A DNA stretch of 64,000 nucleotides from Mesorhizobium kowhaii (lineage in GTDB: Bacteria; Pseudomonadota; Alphaproteobacteria; Rhizobiales; Rhizobiaceae): assembly GCF_003253745.1 (NCBI RefSeq), contig NZ_MZXV01000032.1, positions 496,001 to 560,000 of the forward strand, written 5' to 3'. Both the position numbers and the translations under genes were made by a program. The notes beneath the pieces were generated by a model. The model searched no databases and was not told the origin of the DNA. It saw only the letters and a list, made by a program, of their open reading frames with translations. Below are positions 41,182 to 50,451 of the stretch, piece by piece; the first letter of the stretch is position 1; every line of letters begins with the position of its first letter.

Positions 41182-42659
41182 GCCGCCTCATGCCTTGAAA
41201 CCTGGATCGGTTTCCTGGTGCCGCTGGTCTCGGCGAAGAAGCGCAGCAAAAGGTTGCGCGCTGCCAGGGCGCGATACTCGGCCGAAGCCCGCATGTCGGT
41301 CAGCGGAGTGAAATCCTTGGCATATTCGGCCATCGCCGCCTCAACCGTCTGCTCGGTCCACGGCTTGCCTAGCAGCGCCTTTTCGACAGCCGACGCCCGC
41401 TTCGGCGTCGCCGCCATGCCACCATAGGCGATGCGCACATCGGCGACCGTGCCATCCTTGGCCAGCGTCAGGAAGAAGGCGCCGAGGGCTGCCGTGATGT
41501 CCTCGTCGCGGCGCTTGGTGATCTTGTGGACGGCGAATTTCGTGCCCTTGGCGGGAACAGGAACGTGCACCGCCTCGACGAACTCGCCCGATAGCCGGTC
41601 CTGCTTGCCATAGGCAATGAAGAAGGTTTCCAGCGGGATCGTCCGCCGCTTCTTGCCCTTGCGCAGCGTCAGGCGCGCGCCGAGCGCGATCAAGGGCGGT
41701 GGCGTATCGCCGATCGGCGAACCATTGGCGATGTTGCCGCCGATGGTGCCCATGTTGCGCACCTGTTCGCCACCGATGCGGTCGAACAGCGGCCCCAGCG
41801 TCGGGATGCGCTTGGCGAGCATCGAGAACGCCTCGGTGTAGGTGACGCCGGCGCCGATGGTGATGACGCCATTGTCTTCGGCAATGGTGCAAAGCCCGTC
41901 GAGATCGCCGATGAAGATCGCCGGCGAAATATCGCGCATGTGCTTGGTCACCCACAGGCCGACATCGGTCGAGCCGGCGACGATGGTGGCGCCAGGCTCC
42001 TTGTCCAGCACGGCGGCGAAATCGTCGACGTTGGCTGGCACGATCAGCCGCTTCTTGCCGGCGCCGATCTCGACCCGCGCGCCGTCACGCATGGCCTCCA
42101 GCCTTGCCGTAATCGCCTTGCGTTCCACCGCCAGCGGGTCTTTCGTCGCCTTGCCGTAGCTGGAAATGGCGCGGGCCGCGCGCATGATCGCCTCGTAGCC
42201 GGTGCAGCGGCAGAGATTGCCTTGCAAAGCCTTTTCGATGGCTTCATTCGACGGGTCTGATGATTTCATCCACAGGCCATAGAGCGACATGACGAAGCCC
42301 GGCGTGCAGAAACCGCATTGCGAGCCATGGAAATCGACCATCGCCTGCTGCACCGGGTGCAACTGGCCGGGACGGCCGCGCAGATGCTCGACGGTCACGA
42401 CATGGGTGCCGTCCAGCGAGCCGAGGAAGCGGATGCAGGCGTTGACGCTTTCATAGACCAGCCCACTGGACGAGAGCTTGCCGACCAGCACGGTGCAGGC
42501 GCCGCAATCGCCCTCGGCGCAGCCTTCCTTGGTGCCGCGCAGCGAACGGTCGAGCCGCAGCCAGTCGAGCAAGGTCGCGTCTGATGCCATCGATGAAAGC
42601 ACGACATCGCTGCCATTGAGAATGAAACGGATCTCGTTGCGGATGCTGACCTTGGCCAT
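41178..42659 (-). CDS. xdhA: Xanthine dehydrogenase, FeS/FAD small subunit
   Basis: 493 residues. Two [2Fe-2S] clusters are marked by the Cys motifs GCAEGDCGACTVLVG (about 47-61) and QCGFCTPGFVMSLYGLW with LCRCTGYEAIMRAAR. After a linker comes the FAD-binding domain with TIVAGSTDVGLWVTKHM, IGGNIANGSPIGDTPP and a C-terminal CO-dehydrogenase-flavoprotein-like part. It passes electrons from the Mo site of XdhB to NAD. It lies four bases after hiuH, in the same operon. Confidence 0.96.
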   Translation of the reverse strand: MAKVSIRNEIRFILNGSDVVLSSMASDATLLDWLRLDRSLRGTKEGCAEGDCGACTVLVGKLSSSGLVYESVNACIRFLGSLDGTHVVTVEHLRGRPGQLHPVQQAMVDFHGSQCGFCTPGFVMSLYGLWMKSSDPSNEAIEKALQGNLCRCTGYEAIMRAARAISSYGKATKDPLAVERKAITARLEAMRDGARVEIGAGKKRLIVPANVDDFAAVLDKEPGATIVAGSTDVGLWVTKHMRDISPAIFIGDLDGLCTIAEDNGVITIGAGVTYTEAFSMLAKRIPTLGPLFDRIGGEQVRNMGTIGGNIANGSPIGDTPPPLIALGARLTLRKGKKRRTIPLETFFIAYGKQDRLSGEFVEAVHVPVPAKGTKFAVHKITKRRDEDITAALGAFFLTLAKDGTVADVRIAYGGMAATPKRASAVEKALLGKPWTEQTVEAAMAEYAKDFTPLTDMRASAEYRALAARNLLLRFFAETSGTRKPIQVSRHEAA

Positions 42660-42662
42660 GCT

Positions 42663-43037
42663 TCAGCTCCCCCTGTAGGTCGAGTAGCCATAGGGCGAGA
42701 CCAGCAGCGGCACATGATAGTGCACCGGTTCAGCCATGCCGAAGCGGATCGGTATCAAGTCGAGAAAGGCCGGTTTCGGCAGGCTCAACCCCTGCTGGCG
42801 CAAATAGTCGCCCGCGGCAAAGAGCAGTTCGTATTCGCCGGTGCGGAATTCCGCGCCGGCAAGCAGCGGCGCATCACAACGGCCGTCGGCATTGGTGACA
42901 ACGGTCTTCAGATGTATCCGCGCGTCGCCCTCGAGGTGATAGAGCGCGATCGACAGCCCCGCCGCCGGCTTGCCGGTCGCCGTGTCGAGGACATGGGTCG
43001 TCAGACGCCCGCCATCGCCTATCGACGTTTCTGCCAC
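42663..43037 (-). CDS. hiuH: 5-Hydroxyisourate hydrolase (transthyretin-like)
   Basis: 124 residues. The family's N-terminal motif [15 protein letters not shown], the middle motif [13 protein letters not shown], and the C-terminal signature [18 protein letters not shown] are all present; His in the first, Arg in the second and the YRGS tail build the active site. It hydrolyses 5-hydroxyisourate, the urate oxidase product, to OHCU. It is the first gene of the leftward xdh operon and divergent from the puuE fusion, with about 200 bp of shared promoter. Confidence 0.95.
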   Translation of the reverse strand: MAETSIGDGGRLTTHVLDTATGKPAAGLSIALYHLEGDARIHLKTVVTNADGRCDAPLLAGAEFRTGEYELLFAAGDYLRQQGLSLPKPAFLDLIPIRFGMAEPVHYHVPLLVSPYGYSTYRGS

Positions 43038-43240
43038 TGGCCGCCTCCCATTTCCAATGTGAACGAACTGGCCCGGTACAGTCGAACATTACTGATGAAT
43101 TGTGCGCCAATTAAAGGCGATGCATAAGTCCCGGTCGAGCGGAGTGCGACAAAAACACTTTCAAAAATTTTCGGGGGAATGCGCAAGCAGCCCTTTCGAT
43201 ATCCTGATCATACTTCGGGCAATGCCCCGCGGGAGGAACG

Positions 43241-44659
43241 ATGCGTTACATCAGAGACATGCGCGGCTATGGAGCCAATCCGCCGGATCCGAAATGGCCG
43301 GGCGGTGCGCATGTCGCCGTTCAGTTCGTCGTCAACTATGAAGAGGGCGGCGAGAACTGCGTGCTGCACGGCGACAAGGCATCGGAAGCCTTCCTCTCGG
43401 AAATCGTCGGCGCCGCACCCTGGGTGGGCCAGCGCCACTGGAACATGGAATCGATCTACGAATACGGCGCCCGCGCCGGCTTCTGGCGGCTGCTCAGGCT
43501 GTTCACCGAGGCCGAGGTACCGGTGACCTGCTATGGCGTCGCCACCGCGCTGGCGCGCTCGCCCGACCAGGTCACGGCGATGCAGGAAGCCGGATGGGAG
43601 ATCGCCTCGCACGGGCTGAGATGGATCGACTATCGCGACCACAGCGCCGAGGACGAGCGCCGCGACCTCGAAGCGGCGATCCGCCTGCATTATGAGGTGA
43701 CGGGCGCACGCCCGACCGGCTGGTACACGGGCCGCACATCGATCAACACGGTGCGATTGGCGGCGCAAGAAGGCGGCTTCGCCTATGTGTCGGACACCTA
43801 TGACGACGAACTGCCCTACTGGTTCGAGCATGAGGGCGGCACGCAGCTCATCATCCCCTATACGCTCGACGCCAACGACATGCGTTTCGCCACGCCGCAA
43901 GGGTTCAATTCGGGCGACCAGTTCTTTGCCTATCTGAAGGACAGTTTCGACACGCTCTATGCCGAGGGCAAGGCCGGCCGGCCGCGCATGATGAACATCG
44001 GCCTGCATTGCCGCCTCGTTGGGCGACCGGGCCGGGTGGCGGCGCTGAAGCGCTTCGTCGACTATGTGAAGTCGCACGACAAGGTCTGGCTGGCACGGCG
44101 CATCGATATCGCCCGTCACTGGCAAGAGAACCATCCCTATCGGCCGGCGGCACTCAGACCATCGAAGATGGAATTCGAGACGTTTGTTCACACCTTCGGC
44201 GGCGTGTTCGAGCATTCGCCCTGGATCGCCGAACGCGCCTACGAGCTGGAGCTGGGTCCGGCGCATGACACGTCGGGCGGCCTGCACAACGCGCTCTGCC
44301 GTGTCTTCCGTTCCGCCAGCGAGACCGAGCGGCTTTCAGTGCTCAACGCCCACCCCGACCTTGCCGGCAAACTGGCCAAGGCCAAACGGCTGACGGCCGA
44401 ATCGACCAGGGAACAGGCGTCGGCCGGCCTCGACGCGCTGACCGACAAGGAGCGCGAACTGTTCTCCAAGCTCAACGCGGCCTATGTCACCACCTTCGGC
44501 TTTCCTTTCATCATCGCGGTGAAGGGAAAGACCAGGCAAGAGATCCTGGCGGAATTCGAGGCGCGCATCGGCAACGGCCGCGGCGTTGAATTCGAGACCG
44601 CCTGCAAACAGGTCGAGCGCATCGCGCTGCTCCGCCTCAAGGACATGCTTCCGCAATAG
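43241..44659 (+). CDS. puuE: Bifunctional allantoinase (PuuE) / OHCU decarboxylase
   Basis: 472 residues in two parts. Residues 1-300 are a NodB/polysaccharide-deacetylase-type allantoinase: VAVQFVVNYEEGGENCVLHG, the EIASHGLRWIDY motif with a metal-site His, and GRPGRVAALKRFVDYVK. Residues 310-472 are an OHCU decarboxylase: FEHSPWIAERAYEL (catalytic His), LSVLNAHPDLAGKLAKAKRL and TTFGFPFIIAVKGKT. Two successive pathway steps, OHCU to allantoin and allantoin to allantoate, are thus in one chain. It is the first gene of a rightward operon through allE, allA and a deaminase. Such fusions are known in rhizobia. Confidence 0.95.
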   Translation: MRYIRDMRGYGANPPDPKWPGGAHVAVQFVVNYEEGGENCVLHGDKASEAFLSEIVGAAPWVGQRHWNMESIYEYGARAGFWRLLRLFTEAEVPVTCYGVATALARSPDQVTAMQEAGWEIASHGLRWIDYRDHSAEDERRDLEAAIRLHYEVTGARPTGWYTGRTSINTVRLAAQEGGFAYVSDTYDDELPYWFEHEGGTQLIIPYTLDANDMRFATPQGFNSGDQFFAYLKDSFDTLYAEGKAGRPRMMNIGLHCRLVGRPGRVAALKRFVDYVKSHDKVWLARRIDIARHWQENHPYRPAALRPSKMEFETFVHTFGGVFEHSPWIAERAYELELGPAHDTSGGLHNALCRVFRSASETERLSVLNAHPDLAGKLAKAKRLTAESTREQASAGLDALTDKERELFSKLNAAYVTTFGFPFIIAVKGKTRQEILAEFEARIGNGRGVEFETACKQVERIALLRLKDMLPQ

Positions 44660-44669
44660 GTTTGAACCC

Positions 44670-45533
44670 ATGGATACAATCAGGATGCCCGACCGAAGCT
44701 ACTACGCGCCGCATGGCGGCCACCCCGGCCAGAGCGAGCTTCTGACCGGCCGCGCCGTCTTCACCGAGGCCTATGCCGTCATCCCCAGGGGGGTGATGCA
44801 GGACATCGTCACCAGCGCACTGCCGTTCTGGGACAAGACCCGCGTCTGGATATTGTCGCGACCGCTGTCCGGTTTTGCCGAGACGTTTTCGCAATACATT
44901 GTCGAGGTTGCGCCTGGTGGCGGCAGCGAGCGGCCGGAGCCCGATGCCGGCGCCGAAGGCGCCCTGTTCGTGGTCGAAGGCGAGTTGACCGTTCTGCTCG
45001 CCGGCAAGAAGCATGTGTTGCGGCCGGGCGGCTTCGCCTTCCTGCCGCCGGCCAGCGGCTGGACGGTTCGCAACGAGAGCAAGGCCGATGTCCGCTTCCA
45101 CTGGATCCGCAAGGCTTACGACGCGGTCGACGGTCTCGACGCGCCGGAAGCCTTCTTCACCAATGAACAAGAAATCGCGCCAACGCCGATGCCCGGCACC
45201 GAGGGCCGCTGGGCGACGACACGTTTCGTCGATCCGGCCGATTTGCGCCACGACATGCACATGACCATCGTCACACTGGAACCCGGCGCGGTCATTCCCT
45301 TCGCCGAGACCCATGTCATGGAGCACGGGCTCTATGTGCTGGAAGGCAAGGCGGTCTACCGCCTCAACCAGGACTGGGTCGAGGTCGAGGCCGGCGACTA
45401 TATGTGGCTGCGCGCCTTCTGCCCGCAGGCCTGCTATGCCGGCGGCCCGGGCAAATTCCGCTATCTGCTCTACAAGGACGTCAACCGCCATGCCAAGCTC
45501 GGCGGCGCCGGCATTGCAAGGCGGACGCCGTGA
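44670..45533 (+). CDS. allE: (S)-Ureidoglycine aminohydrolase (bicupin)
   Basis: 287 residues from the ATG at 44670, ten bases after the puuE stop. The family start RSYYAPHGGHPGQSELLTGR, VFTEAYAVIPRGVMQDIVTS, and two cupin domains, the second with the metal site VIPFAETHVMEHGLYVLEGK, are visible. It releases ammonia from ureidoglycine to give ureidoglycolate, a manganese-dependent step. Its substrate comes from allantoate, for which no enzyme is encoded in this window. The stop overlaps the GTG of allA. Confidence 0.93.
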   Translation: MDTIRMPDRSYYAPHGGHPGQSELLTGRAVFTEAYAVIPRGVMQDIVTSALPFWDKTRVWILSRPLSGFAETFSQYIVEVAPGGGSERPEPDAGAEGALFVVEGELTVLLAGKKHVLRPGGFAFLPPASGWTVRNESKADVRFHWIRKAYDAVDGLDAPEAFFTNEQEIAPTPMPGTEGRWATTRFVDPADLRHDMHMTIVTLEPGAVIPFAETHVMEHGLYVLEGKAVYRLNQDWVEVEAGDYMWLRAFCPQACYAGGPGKFRYLLYKDVNRHAKLGGAGIARRTP

Positions 45534-46036
45534 CCCGCATCATCGCGCGGCCGCTGACCCGCGAAAACTTTGCCGCCTTCGGCGACGTCATCGACATGTG
45601 CGGCGACAACCACTACCCGATCAATGGCGGCAAGGCCGAGCGCTACCACGATCTCGCCACGGCGCAAGCGACAGGGCCGAACGCCCGCGTGCTGATCTCG
45701 ATGGTGCGCGGCACGCCTTACGAATTGCCGCTGAAGCTGACCATGGTCGAGCGCCATCCCTTCGGCAGCCAGGCCTTCATCCCGCTGTCGCCGCGGCCGT
45801 TCCTGGTCGTCGTCTGTCATGACGGAGATGAGGGGCCAAGCGAACCGCACGCCTTCATCACCGCGCCCGGACAAGGCATCAACTATTCGCGCAACCTGTG
45901 GCATGGCGTGCTGACGCCGCTCGGTGAGGCGCAGGATTTCCTGATCGTCGACCGTGGCGGCGACGGCTCCAACCTCGAAGAATTCCATTTCTCGCACGCC
46001 TACGAAATCCATCTCCCCGACGAGAGCCTGCAATGA
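45530..46036 (+). CDS. allA: Ureidoglycolate lyase
   Basis: 168 residues from the GTG at 45530, which overlaps the allE stop by four bases. Family motifs are TRENFAAFGDVIDM, INGGKAERYHDLA, MVERHPFGSQAFIPL and FITAPGQGINYSRNLWHGVL. The enzyme cleaves (S)-ureidoglycolate to glyoxylate and urea, the last purine-ring step. The next gene overlaps by ATGA (46033-46036). Confidence 0.94.
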   Translation: MTRIIARPLTRENFAAFGDVIDMCGDNHYPINGGKAERYHDLATAQATGPNARVLISMVRGTPYELPLKLTMVERHPFGSQAFIPLSPRPFLVVVCHDGDEGPSEPHAFITAPGQGINYSRNLWHGVLTPLGEAQDFLIVDRGGDGSNLEEFHFSHAYEIHLPDESLQ

Positions 46037-46626
46037 CCGACACTTCGCTGATCGACCGCCTGCTCGACGTCATCGAGCACGACATCGTGCCGAAGACGGC
46101 AGCAGGCGTTGCCCACGGCAACAAGCTGTTCGGCGCGGCGATCCTGCGCAAGGACGACCGTTCGCTGGTGCTGGCCGAAACCAACAACGAGATGGAAAAC
46201 CCGCTCTGGCACGGCGAGGTGCACTGCCTGAAGCGCTTCTACGAAATGCCGAAGGCCGAGCGCGTCGATACGAAAGACGCCATCTTCATCGCCACGCACG
46301 AACCCTGCTCACTTTGCCTGTCGGCGATCACCTGGACCGGCTTCGACAATTTCTACTATCTGTTCAGCCATGAGGATTCGCGCGACAGCTTCGCCATCCC
46401 GCATGATCTGAAGATCCTGAAGGAGGTCTTCACCCTCGATCCCGGCGGCTACAATGCCGAGAACGCCTATTGGAAGAGCTTTTCGATCCGCCGATTGGTG
46501 CGCTCGCTGCCGGAGGCCGAACGCCAGCGCCTGGAGACGCGCATCGGCAATATCTCGGCACGCTATGACGAATTGTCCGGCGCCTACCAGGCGAGCAAGG
46601 GCGACAACGACATTCCGCTGAATTGA
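46033..46626 (+). CDS. Cytidine/guanine-deaminase-like zinc hydrolase
   Basis: 197 residues. Zinc motifs of the CDA fold are LWHGEVHCLKRFYE (HxE, catalytic Glu) and THEPCSLCLSAITWTGFDNF (PCxxC). The C-terminal third is long and helical, unlike tRNA or cytidine deaminases. Translational coupling to allA and the purine context suggest a base or pathway-related deaminase, but guanine is already served by the unrelated guaD. The substrate is open. Confidence 0.85.
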   Translation: MTDTSLIDRLLDVIEHDIVPKTAAGVAHGNKLFGAAILRKDDRSLVLAETNNEMENPLWHGEVHCLKRFYEMPKAERVDTKDAIFIATHEPCSLCLSAITWTGFDNFYYLFSHEDSRDSFAIPHDLKILKEVFTLDPGGYNAENAYWKSFSIRRLVRSLPEAERQRLETRIGNISARYDELSGAYQASKGDNDIPLN

Positions 46627-46708
46627 CGCGGATTGACCAGCCGAATTCGTCGGCTGGCCCACGACGCGATCCCATCGGCTCCATCATCTGGCGATCCTGG
46701 AGTCCCGC

Positions 46709-48694
46709 ATGAAAACCGTCACCGAATTTCCCCGCAAGGTCGTCGAATTTCCCGACATGGGCATCGTCATGCCCGATGGCTGCCGGCTGTCGGCGCGGGT
46801 GTGGATGCCGCAAGATGCCGGCGACGACCCGGTGCCGGCGATCCTTGAGCACCTGCCGTACCGCAAGCGGGACGGCACCATCTTTCGCGATCAGCTGACG
46901 CATCCCTATTTCGCCGGCCACGGCTATGCGTCGATCCGCGTCGACATGCGCGGCAATGGCGATTCCGAAGGGCTGATGGACGACGAATATTCCGAGCAGG
47001 AATTGCAGGATGCCTGCGACGTCATCGCCTGGGCGGCGTCGCAGCCCTGGTGCAACGGCAATGTCGGCATGATGGGCATTTCCTGGGGCGGCTTCAACTG
47101 CCTGCAGGTGGCGGCCAAGCAGCCGCCGGCGCTGAAAGCTGTGATCAGCCTGTGTTCGACCGTCGACCGCTATGCCGACGACATCCACTATAAGGGCGGC
47201 TGCCTGCTGATCGAGAATTTCGGCTGGGCCTCGACGATGCTGTCCTATTCGTCACGGCCGCCGGACCCGCTCCTGGCCGGCGACAACCGGTGGCGCGATC
47301 TGTGGCTGACGCGACTGGAGAACCAGCCCTTCCTGGCACCGCGGTGGCTGAGCCATCAACATCGCGACGCCTATTGGAAACGCGGCTCGATCTGCGAGGA
47401 TTATTCCGCCATCCAGGCCGCGGTGCTGTCGATCGGCGGTTGGCACGACGGCTACCGCAATACGATCTTGCACCTCGTCACCAACATCCAGTCTCCGGTG
47501 AAGGGCATCGTCGGGCCGTGGATCCACAAATACCCGCACTACGCCGCCCCCAAGCCCGCCATCGGCTTTCTTCAGGAAGCGTTGCGCTGGTGGGACCGCT
47601 GGCTGAAGGGCATCGACACCGGCGTCGAGGCCGATCCGGCCTACCGCGCCTATGTCATGGACAGTGTCCGCCCGGCGCGCTGGCATCCCGAACGGCCCGG
47701 CCGCTGGGTGGCGGAGCAGGAATGGCCGTCGTCCACCGTCAAGACGCAATCGATCGATCTTATCCCCGACGGCAGCAAGCCCTCTATCGTCGCCTCGCCG
47801 CAGAGCTGCGGCCTCGCCGGCGGCGAGTATTTTCCGTTCACCTTCGGCCCCGAATTGCCCGGCGACCAGCGCCCCGACGACGCTTTGTCGGTGTGTTTCG
47901 ACCAGCCGGAACTCGGTGAGGCGATCGACATCGTCGGCGCGCCCGAAGTCGAGGTGCGGCTGTCGTCCGACCGCCCGCAGGCAAACATCGCGATCCGGCT
48001 GTGCGATGTGCATCCCGATGGAGCGTCCGAGCTGATCTCCTACGGCGTGCTCAATCTGACGCATCGCAATTCGCACGAATTCCCCGAAGCGCTGGTGCCG
48101 GGCGAAACCGTGTCGGCGCGCGTGGTGCTCGATCAGTGCGCCTATCGCGTGCCGGCAGGCCACCATCTGCGCATTGCCGTGTCGAATGCCTATTGGCCGA
48201 TGATCTGGCCGTCGCCGGAGTCGGTCCATCTCGCCTTGTCGGCCGCGACGCTGGCCCTGCCGCTGCGGCCGCCGGCGACAGGCAACGAAGTGACGTTCGC
48301 CGAGCCGGAAGGCGCTACTCCCTGGGCGACCGAGACGATCCGTGCCGCCAAATCCGAGCGTCATATCGATCGTGACGAGAAGACCGGAATTGTGACGCTT
48401 TCCATAACAGATGATTTTGGCGAGGTGCGCGATCTTGCCCATGGCCTGGCCAATGGCAGCATCGCCCGCGAGACCTGGACGATCCATCCAGACGATCCCC
48501 TGTCGGCCTCGGGAAAAACGCACTGGACGCAGACCCTGTCGCGAAATGGATGGTCGGTGCGCACCGAAACATTAGCCGAAATGCGATCGGACGCGCAAAA
48601 CTTCATCGTCAGCGCCAGAATCGAGGCCTATGAGGGCGAAACTCTCGTTTTCGAGCGTAATTTCGAGGAACGAGTGCCGCGCGCGCTCCTTTGA
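46709..48694 (+). CDS. CocE/NonD family hydrolase (Xaa-Pro dipeptidyl-peptidase S15 type)
   Basis: 661 residues. The alpha/beta-hydrolase part has DMRGNGDSEGLMDDEYSEQE, the nucleophile motif GMMGISWGGFNCLQVAAKQP (Ser of GxSxGG) and a late His (IVGPWIHKYPHYA). A helical insert and then the jelly-roll PepX-C-like domain (VRLSSDRPQANIAIRLCDVH) follow. Members hydrolyse acyl esters or amides. No signal peptide is seen. The gene lies 82 bp past the deaminase and upstream of an ABC importer, whose substrate it may process (inference). Confidence 0.9.
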   Translation: MKTVTEFPRKVVEFPDMGIVMPDGCRLSARVWMPQDAGDDPVPAILEHLPYRKRDGTIFRDQLTHPYFAGHGYASIRVDMRGNGDSEGLMDDEYSEQELQDACDVIAWAASQPWCNGNVGMMGISWGGFNCLQVAAKQPPALKAVISLCSTVDRYADDIHYKGGCLLIENFGWASTMLSYSSRPPDPLLAGDNRWRDLWLTRLENQPFLAPRWLSHQHRDAYWKRGSICEDYSAIQAAVLSIGGWHDGYRNTILHLVTNIQSPVKGIVGPWIHKYPHYAAPKPAIGFLQEALRWWDRWLKGIDTGVEADPAYRAYVMDSVRPARWHPERPGRWVAEQEWPSSTVKTQSIDLIPDGSKPSIVASPQSCGLAGGEYFPFTFGPELPGDQRPDDALSVCFDQPELGEAIDIVGAPEVEVRLSSDRPQANIAIRLCDVHPDGASELISYGVLNLTHRNSHEFPEALVPGETVSARVVLDQCAYRVPAGHHLRIAVSNAYWPMIWPSPESVHLALSAATLALPLRPPATGNEVTFAEPEGATPWATETIRAAKSERHIDRDEKTGIVTLSITDDFGEVRDLAHGLANGSIARETWTIHPDDPLSASGKTHWTQTLSRNGWSVRTETLAEMRSDAQNFIVSARIEAYEGETLVFERNFEERVPRALL

Positions 48695-48848
48695 GCACGG
48701 ATTTCGTTGATCCAAATGCGACGTACGATTTACGCCACGGCATGTCGCATTCGGTCTTGCTTACCGCTTTCCCTTGCGGTCATTATTCTCCTCACAAGAA
48801 ACAAGAAAAACGACCGCAGAGTCGAACCAACAGAGTGAGGAACTCAAC

Positions 48849-50435
48849 ATGTCAAACGAACTGGAATTCCTTAGCCGGCGAGTCGCGTCCGGCAAACTGA
48901 GCCGTCGCGATTTTCTCGGCCGGGCGGCAGCGCTTGGCGTCACCGCGACCTTCGCCAACTCGCTGCTTTCAGGTGCGGCGCGCGCGGCAGGCCCGATCAA
49001 GGGCGGCACCCTGAAGGCCGGCCTCGTCGGCGGCGAATCCACCAACAGCCTCGACCCTGCGCTGATGATGACGCAGGTTCCGTTCGCCTTCGGCAAGTGC
49101 TGGGGCGAAATGATCGTCGAGCTATCGCCGGAAGGCAAGCTCGAGAACCGTATCGCCGAGGAGATCGGTTCCTCGGACGACGCCAAGGTGTGGACGTTGA
49201 AGATCCGCGACGGCGTCGAATTCCACAATGGCAAGACGGTGACCGCGGAAGACGTGGCCGCGACACTCGAGCGCCATTCGGACGAAAAGTCGAAATCCGG
49301 CGCGCTCGGCTACATGAAGGGCATCGAGACCATCAAGGCGAGCGGCAAAGAAGTGGTGCTGACGCTGAAGGAGGCCAACGCCGACCTGCCCTATCTGCTC
49401 AGCGACTATCACCTGATCGTGCAGCCGAATGGCGGCAAGGACAAGCCTGATGCCGGCATCTCGGCCGGCCCGTACGTGGTCAAGACCAACGAGCCCGGCG
49501 TGCGCCATGGCGGCGAGCGCTTCGCCAATTACTGGCAGGGCGACAAGATGGGCCATGCCGACCAGATCGAAGTCATCGTCATCAACGATGCGACCGCGCG
49601 CACGGCGGCCCTGCAGGGCGGCCAGGTCAACATGATCAACCGCGTCGAGCCGAAGATCGTCGACCTGATCAAGCGCCTGCCGGGCGTCACCATCCGCAAC
49701 CACGCGGGTCCTGGCCACTACGTGTTCATCATGCATTGCAACACGGCACCGTTCGACAACAACGATCTGCGCATGGCACTAAAGCTGGCGATCGACCGCG
49801 AGGAAATGCTGGACAAGATCCTGCGCGGCTACGGCTCGCTCGGCAACGACTTCCCGATCAATTCGTCCTATCCGCTGTTCACCGAGATCGAGCAGCGCAA
49901 GTACGATCCCGACAAGGCCAAGTTCCACTACAAGAAGTCGGGGCACGACGGCACCGTGCTGCTGAGGACCTCGGATGTCGCCTTCCCGGGCGCTGTCGAT
50001 GCCTCACAGCTTTTCCAGCAGAGCGCTGCCAAGGCCGGCATCAAGATCGAGCTCAAGCGCGAACCCGGCGACGGCTACTGGAACGAGGTCTGGAACAAGC
50101 AGCCCTTCTGCGCCTCCTACTGGGGCGGCCGCTCGACGCAGGACCAGATGTACTCCACCGCCTATCTGTCGACCGCCGACTGGAACGACACGCGTTTCAA
50201 GCGCCCGGATTTCGACAAGATGGTGCTTGCGGCGCGCGCCGAACTCGACGAGGCCAAGCGCAAGCAGATGTACCACGACATGGCTGTCCTGGTGCGCGAC
50301 GAGGGTGGTCTGATCCTGCCGATGTTCAATCAGTTCATCGACGCGACCGGTGCCAAGGTCGACGGCTGGGTCGACGATCCGCATCAGGAATTGATGAACG
50401 GCTACGCCCTGGCGAAGTGCTGGCTGCAGGCCTGA
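48849..50435 (+). CDS. ABC transporter substrate-binding protein, dipeptide/oligopeptide (SBP_bac_5) type
   Basis: 528 residues from the ATG at 48849 with GAGG upstream. Tat leader: KLSRRDFLGRAAALGVTATF, cut probably after AARAA. The family-5 layout is clear: GGTLKAGLVGGESTNSLDPA, WTLKIRDGVEFHNGKTVTAE, VGLxx-like middle parts, and DVAFPGAVDASQLFQQSAAK near the end. It captures a peptide-like or other hydrophilic substrate in the periplasm for the permease pair that follows 16 bp later. Confidence 0.93.
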   Translation: MSNELEFLSRRVASGKLSRRDFLGRAAALGVTATFANSLLSGAARAAGPIKGGTLKAGLVGGESTNSLDPALMMTQVPFAFGKCWGEMIVELSPEGKLENRIAEEIGSSDDAKVWTLKIRDGVEFHNGKTVTAEDVAATLERHSDEKSKSGALGYMKGIETIKASGKEVVLTLKEANADLPYLLSDYHLIVQPNGGKDKPDAGISAGPYVVKTNEPGVRHGGERFANYWQGDKMGHADQIEVIVINDATARTAALQGGQVNMINRVEPKIVDLIKRLPGVTIRNHAGPGHYVFIMHCNTAPFDNNDLRMALKLAIDREEMLDKILRGYGSLGNDFPINSSYPLFTEIEQRKYDPDKAKFHYKKSGHDGTVLLRTSDVAFPGAVDASQLFQQSAAKAGIKIELKREPGDGYWNEVWNKQPFCASYWGGRSTQDQMYSTAYLSTADWNDTRFKRPDFDKMVLAARAELDEAKRKQMYHDMAVLVRDEGGLILPMFNQFIDATGAKVDGWVDDPHQELMNGYALAKCWLQA

Positions 50436-50451
50436 GCCCGGCTTTGCGGAT

